In this document: piece after piece, positions 1 through 5,016 of the stretch | Position numbering within the stretch: position 1 is the first letter of the stretch | Layout of the letters: every line of letters begins with the position of its first letter | Source of the DNA: Melioribacter sp. | GTDB lineage: Bacteria > Bacteroidota > Ignavibacteria > Ignavibacteriales > Melioribacteraceae | Reading direction: 5' to 3' | Length of the DNA stretch: 5,016 nt | Assembly (NCBI GenBank): GCA_016841125.1 | Contig: JAENZU010000307.1 | Location: 1-5,016, forward strand | The notes under the pieces: generated by a model | Databases searched by the model: none | What the model saw: the letters and a program-made list of their open reading frames with translations, nothing else | What the model was told of the DNA's origin: nothing | Translations under genes and position numbers: made by a program

Positions 1-355
1 CCATTTCTTTTTGAATTCGGACCAACTGACCGCGAACTTCAGGGATAGCCGAAACTTCGCTTACGCTGCCGTTTACTTCTGGTGAACGGATGAATTTTGT
101 AAAATCTTCTCCGTTTACAAAAACCTGTGTTTCTCCATTTTCAAATTTCAGTTTTACGTCAATTCCAAGTACTAAGTTGATTGTAGCAGAAAGATCGCCA
201 AGAGCTTTCTCACGCAAAATGAGGTAAGTAATTGCTCTGTACATCGCTCCGGTATCCATGTAGAGATACCCTAATCTATCAGCAACTCGCTTTGCAGCGG
301 TAGATTTACCGGAACCGGCAGGCCCGTCTATTGCAATAATAATATTTTTCATCAT
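1..355 (-). CDS. cmk: Cytidylate kinase (CMP/dCMP kinase), N-terminal part, cut by window edge
   Basis: Cytidylate kinase transfers phosphate from ATP to CMP or dCMP in the cytosol, feeding CTP and dCTP synthesis. The visible 118 codons begin MMKNIIIAIDGPAGSGKST, with the P-loop GPAGSGKST at about residues 11-19. DTGAMYRA (34-41) follows; it is a signature of the CMP kinase family and contributes to the nucleotide-monophosphate site. IRSPEVNGSVSEVSAIPEVR (89-108) matches the family's conserved IRS/RTxxV...VS..PxVR segment. The whole visible part aligns without gaps to what I know of Cmk. The family is about 220-230 residues, so roughly the last half lies left of the window. Two ATGs are adjacent (355 and 352). 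The second gives the more typical start MKNIIIAIDG, and I took the first only because neither has a clear Shine-Dalgarno. The gene runs the same way as the phosphatase but 195 bp downstream of it, so it probably has its own promoter. Confidence 0.95.
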   Translation of the reverse strand, partial: MMKNIIIAIDGPAGSGKSTAAKRVADRLGYLYMDTGAMYRAITYLILREKALGDLSATINLVLGIDVKLKFENGETQVFVNGEDFTKFIRSPEVNGSVSEVSAIPEVRGQLVRIQKEM

Positions 356-370
356 AGCCGGTAAATTTAA

Positions 371-378
371 CAAATATA
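371..378 (-). promoter_or_regulatory. Candidate -7 box of a Bacteroidota-type promoter for cmk
   Basis: Read on the minus strand this is TATATTTG, an exact fit to the TAnnTTTG -7 consensus of Bacteroidota-type primary sigma factors. It lies 15 nt before the first cmk ATG, which would give a very short leader. A TTG occurs 11 nt further upstream, too close to be a standard -33 box, and no well-spaced one is visible. In DNA this AT-rich the motif can arise by chance, so this is a weak call. Confidence 0.3.
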
Positions 379-458
379 ATGTTTTATAGCAATAATTTTT
401 AACAGCGCAAATTAAAATTCAGCATTAATAATGAATGATTTTCGATACAAAATATTGG

Positions 459-494
459 AATTTCAAACTGAGGAATTATGAAAGATTTGAAATT
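459..494. repeat. Inverted repeat, 9-bp arms, in the cmk-phosphatase spacer
   Basis: AATTTCAAA (459-467) and TTTGAAATT (486-494) are perfect inverted arms around an 18-nt loop. A transcript in either direction could fold into an AT-rich stem. It lies downstream of the phosphatase stop codon on the minus strand. No U-run follows the stem on either strand, so it does not qualify as a standard rho-independent terminator. It could be a weak RNA-end hairpin, an operator-like site, or chance in AT-rich DNA. Confidence 0.35.
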
Positions 495-496
495 TA

Positions 497-516
497 ATAC
501 TTGAGAATTGAAGTAT
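497..516. repeat. Inverted repeat, 6-bp arms with 8-nt loop, 3' of the phosphatase gene
   Basis: ATACTT (497-502) and AAGTAT (511-516) are perfect inverted arms around an 8-nt loop. The site is 35 nt past the phosphatase stop and only 2 nt from the larger inverted repeat at 459-494. The pair could together form a 3'-end structure on the phosphatase mRNA. The stem is short and AT-rich and has no U-tract, so support is weak. Confidence 0.25.
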
Positions 517-550
517 GAATTCAAAGAGGAAAAGTAAAAATTGAATAAGC

Positions 551-1840
551 CTAATTCTCTCTTTTTACAATCATCAAAGTGATGTCGTCACTCTGAGGGT
601 GTCCGGCTGAATGTTCAAGAACTTTATTATAAATATTCTCTAAAATTTCTTTTGTGCTCAAGTCCTTATTTTTAAATAAAATCGCAACCATATTGTCAAA
701 CCCAAATTCTTTTTCGTCGGCATTCATTGCTTCAGTAACACCATCGCTGTATATTAAAAGTATTTCACCAACTTCTAACTCAACGGTGGATTTTCCATAT
801 TCAACTTCTTCAATCGCTCCGATAAGCATCCCTGTCGGATCCAGCCCGCCCGTATCACCATTATTTCTAATTATTACCGGTCTATCGTGACCGCCGTTAC
901 AATACTCTACTATGTGAGTTTGAGGATCGAGAACGCCATAAAAAAGTGTTGCAAATTTATTTGATTCGGTGGTTTTGAACAGCAGTCTATTGGTAATCTC
1001 AACACATTTTGCACAGTCTAACTGAACAAGCGAAGTGCTTCTAATTGCGGCTTGAATATTCGACATCAATCTTGCGGCAGGAATTCCTTTACCGGAAATA
1101 TCCCCAACACAAAATCCGAGTTTACCGCTTTTAAAATTAATGAAATCGAAATAATCTCCGCCAACATCTGTTGCGGGAATCGACATTCCGCGAATTGAAT
1201 AATTTGGAATTTCAGGATTACTCTTTGGCAGCAGATTCAATTGAATTTGCTTTGCAAGCCGCATCTCTTCACGTAAACTGAGATACATTTTTTCTTCTTC
1301 ATATAACCTGGCATTTTCAATAATCTGAGCTGATTGTGCCGCTATTATCGTCAGCAGTCTTTTATCCTGTTCAACAAACTGCTCATTATTTTTTTTATTA
1401 AAGATAGTAAGCAGGCCTGTCAGTTTACCTTTAACCAGCATCGGTGCGCTTAACAGAGAATTAAACGGCAGGTCGTAGCTTTTAGAAACTTTGAAACGTT
1501 CGTCATTGGTAATATCATTTACAAGCAGAGGTCGTTTATTTTCAAGCATCCATCCCGTGAGCTGATTGTCTAATCGGAATGGTAAGATTATTCTGGAATC
1601 ATCCTGTTTACGTATCATCGTTTGGAAATTATGATCGGGATTTTCCTCGGTAAAAAGCTGAACAGTTCCCTGCTCCACACGCAAGTGCTTTATGCAGCGC
1701 ATAACAATTTGCTCAATAACTTTTTCAACAGGTTGGGTTGATGAAATTGCAGTTGCAATATCGTTCAGTACCGACAGTTCATTTATAGCTGTCTCAAGCC
1801 GTTTTTTTTCTTTTTCCAGTTCGCTTATTGTCTGCTGCAT
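551..1840 (-). CDS. GAF-domain SpoIIE/PP2C-type serine phosphatase (RsbU-like)
   Basis: This is a cytosolic, metal-dependent protein serine/threonine phosphatase of the SpoIIE/RsbU branch of PP2C. Known relatives dephosphorylate STAS-type anti-sigma-factor antagonists in partner-switching pathways. Residues 1-25 are charged and coiled-coil-like. A GAF sensor domain spans about 36-178, ending in a typical AAQSAQIIENARLYEEE helix. A linker helix with LAKQIQLNLLP (195-205) matches the switch segment found before RsbU-type phosphatase domains. The catalytic domain covers about 215-428: DVGGDYFD (225-232), GDISGKG (246-252), FATLFYGVLD (296-305), CNGGHDRP (314-321), YSDGVTEA (364-371) and SDDITLM (417-423). 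Asp229, Asp247, Asp366 and Asp418/419 are the expected metal ligands, so it should be active. The start is supported by GAAAGG 4 nt upstream and by the N-terminal helix; there is no signal peptide or membrane segment. It is divergent from the transmembrane kinase gene. Its substrate is unknown, and no STAS or RsbW-like gene is in view. Confidence 0.93.
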   Translation of the reverse strand: MQQTISELEKEKKRLETAINELSVLNDIATAISSTQPVEKVIEQIVMRCIKHLRVEQGTVQLFTEENPDHNFQTMIRKQDDSRIILPFRLDNQLTGWMLENKRPLLVNDITNDERFKVSKSYDLPFNSLLSAPMLVKGKLTGLLTIFNKKNNEQFVEQDKRLLTIIAAQSAQIIENARLYEEEKMYLSLREEMRLAKQIQLNLLPKSNPEIPNYSIRGMSIPATDVGGDYFDFINFKSGKLGFCVGDISGKGIPAARLMSNIQAAIRSTSLVQLDCAKCVEITNRLLFKTTESNKFATLFYGVLDPQTHIVEYCNGGHDRPVIIRNNGDTGGLDPTGMLIGAIEEVEYGKSTVELEVGEILLIYSDGVTEAMNADEKEFGFDNMVAILFKNKDLSTKEILENIYNKVLEHSAGHPQSDDITLMIVKREN

Positions 1841-1844
1841 TTAA

Positions 1845-1850
1845 CCTTTC
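1845..1850 (-). promoter_or_regulatory. Ribosome-binding site of the phosphatase gene
   Basis: On the minus strand GAAAGG precedes the ATG at 1840 by 4 nt. It is a partial Shine-Dalgarno with short spacing, but it supports this start over internal Met codons, the next of which (residue 47) would cut into the GAF domain. Confidence 0.5.
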
Positions 1851-1892
1851 TCTAATTTTCTTATTAATATAAATAGAATTTAATAATAATTG

Positions 1893-1923
1893 TATATATG
1901 GATGATGCATCTTTTATTTTCAA
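1893..1923 (-). promoter_or_regulatory. Candidate promoter of the phosphatase gene
   Basis: On the minus strand TTGAAA (1923-1918) is followed, after 19 nt, by TATATA (1898-1893). These match the sigma-70-like -35 and -10 consensus at 5 of 6 and 4 of 6 positions. The spacer is 2 nt longer than ideal. Transcription from here would give a leader of about 45 nt before the ATG at 1840. The 8-bp palindrome GATGCATC (1904-1911) lies in the spacer, where a bound regulator would block polymerase. AT-richness makes chance matches common. Confidence 0.25.
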
Positions 1924-1933
1924 ATTAAATTTG
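1921..1933. repeat. 13-bp palindrome in the divergent intergenic region, possible operator
   Basis: CAAATT-A-AATTTG is a perfect inverted repeat with 6-bp arms and a 1-nt centre. It lies roughly between the two divergent starts (about 80 bp from the phosphatase ATG, about 120 bp from the kinase ATG). It overlaps promoter-like boxes facing both ways: the TTGAAA box on the minus strand and TAAATTTG on the plus strand. Its size and place fit a dimeric-repressor operator, but no regulator gene is present and the bases are all low-complexity A/T apart from the ends. Confidence 0.35.
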
Positions 1934-1940
1934 TTATAAT
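1926..1940 (+). promoter_or_regulatory. Candidate promoter core for the kinase gene
   Basis: TAAATTTG (1926-1933) fits the Bacteroidota TAnnTTTG -7 consensus, and TATAAT (1935-1940) is a perfect sigma-70-like -10 hexamer two bases further on. No good -33 or -35 partner is visible: the best for TATAAT at 17-bp spacing is TTTTAT at 1912-1917. Either box would give a leader of roughly 105-115 nt before the kinase ATG. That leader is AT-rich and holds no riboswitch I recognise. Confidence 0.3.
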
Positions 1941-2054
1941 TACTTTTTAAGATAAGGAGCCTTCAATTCACAACTAGTCTATTCCTTCGCATTAGAAAAA
2001 TTTATCATTTAAAAAATAAAAACATAAACATTTCCATTATTAAGTGAAGAATAA

Positions 2055-4634
2055 ATGATCGGAAGGAATATATTACACTACCACATTGAAGAGAAGCTTG
2101 GCGAAGGAGGAATGGGAATTGTTTACAAAGCCTTAGATACCAAGCTTAAACGTTACGTGGCAATTAAATTTTTGCCCCATCACATAGCCCACAATACAGA
2201 AGAAAGATTAAGATTCGAAAAAGAAGCGCAAGCTGCTGCCTCACTTAACCACTCCAATATCACTCAAATATATGCGTTTGAAGAAGAGAATGGTAACGCT
2301 TTTATTTCCATGGAATTAATCAATGGGATTGAATTAAAAGAAAAAATTAAAGAAACAAAACTTAGCGTAGATGAAATAATTTCAATTTCAATTAAGATTG
2401 CAGAGGGACTTAAAGAAGCACACCATAAAGGAATTATTCACCGCGATATTAAATCTTCCAACATTATGATCACCGATAAGGGGGATCTAAAAATAATGGA
2501 TTTCGGATTGGCGGAGATCGATGGTGATATGAATTTATCTTTGGTTGGTTCTACAGTCGGTACTGCCGCATACATGTCCCCCGAACAAGCCCAAAATGAA
2601 GAGATTGATGAAAGAACAGATATTTGGTCTCTTGGTATTGTAATTTATGAAATGGCTGCCGGCAAGCCCCCTTTCAGCGGTAATTACGAGCAGGCTGTTA
2701 TTTATTCGCTGATAAATCAAGAACCGGCACCAATATCAGAAGCTCGGTCTGATATTCCGGCAGATTTAAGTTCAATAATAAATAAATGCCTTAAAAAAAA
2801 TAAAGATGAGAGATATAATAATTCTGATGAACTTTTGGAAGATCTGCAAAATCTAAAATCCGGCGGTAAATTAAGCAGTCATGAAGTTGCAAGAGAAAAT
2901 TTATCCGATTCGAAAATTAAAAACAGAAGGAATCGTACACTAGTCTACTCATCGACTGTAATTGTGCTGGCAATAATAATAGGGTTTTTATCCAAAGACT
3001 TTATTTATGATTTAGTTGGAATGAATTTAATAAATGATAATAAACATCTGGTAGTATTACCATTAAATAACATTAGCGGAAATCAACTAAATCAAGCATT
3101 CTGCGATGGTTTAGTTGAAACATTAACCAGTAGTCTTTCCAAGTTAGGAAATTTCGACCAATCATTATGGGTTGTTCCTTCAAGCGAGGTCCGAAGAGAT
3201 AAAATAGAAACTGCAAGTGACGCGTATAAATCTTACGGCGCAAACCTTGCGGTAACCGGAAGTGTTCAAATGCTGGACAATGTGGTAAGGCTAACTCTGA
3301 ATTTAATAGATGCCGTAAACTTGCGTCAAATAAATTCGTTGGTAATTGATGTTCCGGAAAAAAAATTAGTTGAACTGCAGGACAATTCTGTTTCCGAATT
3401 TTTAACAATGCTCAATCTCGAACTAAAAGAAAGCGACCGGGAAAAAATTAGTTCTGCCGGAACTTCCGAATCAGAAGCATACGATTCATTCCTACAGGGC
3501 AAAGGATATTTGCTCCGTTACGAAAACGTAGAGAATCTTGATCTCGCAATTAAATTATTCAGACAAGCCATCAGCGAAGATTCAACTTTTGCTCATGCTT
3601 ACGCTGGTTTAGGAGAAGCTTACTGGCTGAAATATGAAAATTCTAAAGATGTCAGTTTGGTGGATTCTGCCTTGAGAGTAACTCAAAAAGCTATTAGTCT
3701 GGATGCGCAGCTTGCATCAGTGAAAATTACAATGGGTACAATTAAAATTGGGACAGGACATTATGATGATGCATTAAAGTTGTTTGAAGCATCGCTTGAA
3801 ATTGAACCGAGAAATGCTGAAGCCTTGAGAGGATTAGCAAAAACCTTTGAGGCTAAAAACATGCTCGACAAAGCTGAAACTACTTTTAAAGAAGCCATAA
3901 AACTCAAACCAGATTACTGGGCTGGATATAATGACTTGGGAGTTTTTTATTACAGGCATAATCGTTTTAACGATGCGATTGAACAATTCCAAAAAATAAT
4001 TAATCTCACGCCGGACAATTATAGAGGTTATAGTAATTTGGGAGGTATCTACTATACTTTAGAGAGAATGAGTGAGGCTAAAAAAATGTTCGAAAAATCT
4101 TTATCATTAAAAAAATCCTATCGTGCAGCATCAAATCTAGGGACGCTTTACTATCTCGAAAGAAATTTCAAAGATGCCGCTAAAACTTATAAACTCGCAT
4201 TAGAATTTAATGATCACGATTATATTGTTTGGGGCAATTTGGCAATGGCATACTACTATATTTCTGATACACAGACGAAATCTATTGCTATTTTTAAGAA
4301 AGCAATAGACATGGCTAATGATCGTTTGAAAATCAACCCGAATGATCCGAATGCTATTGCACAGCTTGCAGGCTATTATAGTATGATTAAAGATGAAGAG
4401 AAAACTAAAGAAATGATCAGCAGATCTTTAACCTTGGCTCCCGATGACGCATCGGTTTTATATAGAGTTGGTGCGGCTTATGAGCAACTAGGAAATAGAG
4501 AATCAGCGATCAAATATATACTTAAAGCAATAGAAAAAGGACACCCGAAAGCGGAAATCCTAAATCAATACGAATTGCGTAATCTGATAAAAGACAAATT
4601 TTTTATTGACAAACTTAATTTAACGAAGGAGTGA
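2055..4634 (+). CDS. Transmembrane Hanks-type Ser/Thr kinase with TolB/FlgO-like and TPR sensor region
   Basis: This is a membrane-anchored protein Ser/Thr kinase. The cytosolic kinase domain (about 8-268) has every catalytic motif: Gly loop GEGGMG (16-21), Lys38, the probable helix-C Glu57, HRDIKSSN (129-136; Asp131, Asn136), DFG (149-151), GTAAYMSPEQ (169-178) and DIWSLG (189-194). It is an RD kinase with Ser/Thr at 163-170 in the activation loop. RRNR (291-294) precedes one hydrophobic helix (about 295-311), so the C-terminus should lie outside the inner membrane. Residues 330-432 (LVVLPLNNISG..., CDGLVETL, ANLAVTGSVQ, VRLTLNLIDA) resemble the TolB N-terminal/FlgO-like domain. About nine TPRs follow (498-830), the one at 725-762 being longer, then an ELRNLIKDKFFIDKL tail typical of this architecture. 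The start fits because MIGRNILHYHIEEKLGEGGMG begins as such kinases usually do; upstream there is only a purine-rich stretch. It is divergent from the phosphatase gene and coupled to the next gene. Ligand and substrates are unknown. Confidence 0.93.
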   Translation: MIGRNILHYHIEEKLGEGGMGIVYKALDTKLKRYVAIKFLPHHIAHNTEERLRFEKEAQAAASLNHSNITQIYAFEEENGNAFISMELINGIELKEKIKETKLSVDEIISISIKIAEGLKEAHHKGIIHRDIKSSNIMITDKGDLKIMDFGLAEIDGDMNLSLVGSTVGTAAYMSPEQAQNEEIDERTDIWSLGIVIYEMAAGKPPFSGNYEQAVIYSLINQEPAPISEARSDIPADLSSIINKCLKKNKDERYNNSDELLEDLQNLKSGGKLSSHEVARENLSDSKIKNRRNRTLVYSSTVIVLAIIIGFLSKDFIYDLVGMNLINDNKHLVVLPLNNISGNQLNQAFCDGLVETLTSSLSKLGNFDQSLWVVPSSEVRRDKIETASDAYKSYGANLAVTGSVQMLDNVVRLTLNLIDAVNLRQINSLVIDVPEKKLVELQDNSVSEFLTMLNLELKESDREKISSAGTSESEAYDSFLQGKGYLLRYENVENLDLAIKLFRQAISEDSTFAHAYAGLGEAYWLKYENSKDVSLVDSALRVTQKAISLDAQLASVKITMGTIKIGTGHYDDALKLFEASLEIEPRNAEALRGLAKTFEAKNMLDKAETTFKEAIKLKPDYWAGYNDLGVFYYRHNRFNDAIEQFQKIINLTPDNYRGYSNLGGIYYTLERMSEAKKMFEKSLSLKKSYRAASNLGTLYYLERNFKDAAKTYKLALEFNDHDYIVWGNLAMAYYYISDTQTKSIAIFKKAIDMANDRLKINPNDPNAIAQLAGYYSMIKDEEKTKEMISRSLTLAPDDASVLYRVGAAYEQLGNRESAIKYILKAIEKGHPKAEILNQYELRNLIKDKFFIDKLNLTKE
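4626..4631 (+). promoter_or_regulatory. Strong Shine-Dalgarno inside the end of the kinase gene
   Basis: AAGGAG lies 5 nt before the ATG at 4637 and forms the last two sense codons (Lys858, Glu859) of the kinase gene. It is the only strong Shine-Dalgarno preceding a start in the window. It fixes the start of the downstream gene and implies that ribosomes finishing the kinase can reinitiate there. Confidence 0.85.
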
Positions 4635-4636
4635 TT

Positions 4637-5016
4637 ATGAAAAGAAGAATATTTACATTTTTATCAGCGGCTGTGCTGTTAATCTTAGTCGGAGGTTTCA
4701 TATCAATGAATTACGCGCCGACTCCCTCTCCAAAAGTGATCAGTATTAAAATTCAAAAAGTTGAAGGTACATGGAGAGTAATGAATGCAGAGACTGCAGA
4801 TCCTTTGGTTAAAGCCAACAGAAAAGATACAATTGTTTGGGAAGCCGAAGGTACAGATGTTTCTTTCCAATTTAACAATAGTGATTTATTTAACCCAGTG
4901 AAAGAAGAAGATGCACTTGTTTACGGGTACACAAAATATGTAAAAGCAGGCAAAAAGTTCAAATTAAAAATTAAAGACAATGCACCTTTTGGAGAATATC
5001 CGTATTCGGTTTTTTG
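4637..5016 (+). CDS. Small exported protein with cupredoxin-like features, cut by window edge
   Basis: I do not recognise a named family. The visible 126 codons start MKRRIFTFLSAAVLLILVGG, a basic N-terminus followed by a hydrophobic stretch (about 5-24). That is a signal peptide or N-terminal anchor, so the rest should lie in the periplasm or outside. After a Pro/Ser-rich stretch (APTPSPK, 27-33) comes a beta-rich region: ISIKIQKVEGTW (36-47), ANRKDTIVWEAEG (60-72), VSFQFNNSDLF (75-85), YVKAGKKFKLKIKDNAPFG (101-119) and EYPYSVF (120-126). A 'DTIVWEA' strand, a 'V.AGK.FKLKIK' strand and a 'P.GEYPYSVF' end resemble cupredoxin-like beta-sandwiches. The visible part has no His and no Cys; any Cys/His/Met copper loop would have to begin right at the cut, where the last partial codon TG could be Cys, Trp or stop. 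It starts 2 nt after the kinase stop with a strong Shine-Dalgarno. The gene call is firm and the fold is tentative. Confidence 0.8.
   Translation, partial: MKRRIFTFLSAAVLLILVGGFISMNYAPTPSPKVISIKIQKVEGTWRVMNAETADPLVKANRKDTIVWEAEGTDVSFQFNNSDLFNPVKEEDALVYGYTKYVKAGKKFKLKIKDNAPFGEYPYSVF

Noticed and set aside
478..504. Tiny plus-strand open frame with GAGG before its ATG
   Set aside because: It has only eight codons, overlaps the inverted repeat at 459-494 and has no supporting context.
654..890. 78-codon open frame on the plus strand
   Set aside because: It lies antisense within the conserved phosphatase catalytic domain, resembles no protein I know, and is best explained as a shadow of that gene.
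1954..1971. AAGGAG in the kinase leader, as a sign of a small upstream gene
   Set aside because: No ATG, GTG or TTG follows at usable spacing, and the only near start-like codon (ATT at 1966) meets TAG after three codons. The motif is also part of a small AAGG-AG-CCTT inverted repeat.
1941..2054. Riboswitch or other structured leader upstream of the kinase
   Set aside because: The leader is long enough but very A-rich, with no conserved aptamer motif or long stem that I can recognise.
2535..2720. 61-codon open frame on the minus strand
   Set aside because: It is antisense to the kinase activation-loop and DIWSLG region, whose motifs are fully conserved on the plus strand; there is no independent support for it.
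3073..3408. 111-codon open frame on the minus strand
   Set aside because: It is antisense to the TolB/FlgO-like region of the kinase; its composition is typical of a shadow frame and it has no recognisable domain.

Overview
The window is AT-rich and comes from a bacterium. It holds four protein-coding genes, two on each strand, with both end genes cut by the window edges. Three things suggest a Bacteroidota/Chlorobiota-type lineage, and I would guess Ignavibacteria. Shine-Dalgarno sequences are weak or missing at most starts. Candidate promoter elements resemble the TAnnTTTG -7 motif. The kinase has a Hanks kinase–TolB/FlgO-like–TPR layout that I associate with that group. This is inference from style and architecture; there is no rRNA or other taxonomic marker here.

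Layout. Positions 1-355 (minus strand) carry the N-terminal 118 codons of cytidylate kinase (cmk), running off the left edge. Positions 356-550 are a non-coding AT-rich spacer with two inverted repeats and a possible cmk promoter. Positions 551-1840 (minus strand) encode a complete 429-residue GAF-SpoIIE/PP2C-type serine phosphatase of the RsbU kind. Positions 1841-2054 are a divergent intergenic region with palindromes and promoter-like boxes, and no gene. Positions 2055-4634 (plus strand) encode a complete 859-residue membrane-spanning Ser/Thr kinase: a cytosolic Hanks kinase domain, one transmembrane helix, a TolB/FlgO-like domain and about nine TPR repeats. Positions 4637-5016 (plus strand) hold the first 126 codons of a small exported protein with a cupredoxin-like look. 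Its ribosome-binding site lies in the last two sense codons of the kinase gene, so the two are very likely co-transcribed and translationally coupled.

How the genes may work together. A transmembrane Ser/Thr kinase and a cytosolic Ser/Thr phosphatase start back to back from one 214-bp control region, so they could write and erase the same phosphorylation marks or share regulation. The kinase senses through a large, probably periplasmic TolB/TPR region, and the phosphatase through a GAF domain. The coupled exported protein would be in the same compartment as the kinase sensor and could be its partner or reporter, but nothing in the sequence proves this. Cmk is a housekeeping enzyme of CTP/dCTP supply and is probably unrelated. 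I saw no mobile element, CRISPR array, tRNA, rRNA or convincing rho-independent terminator.
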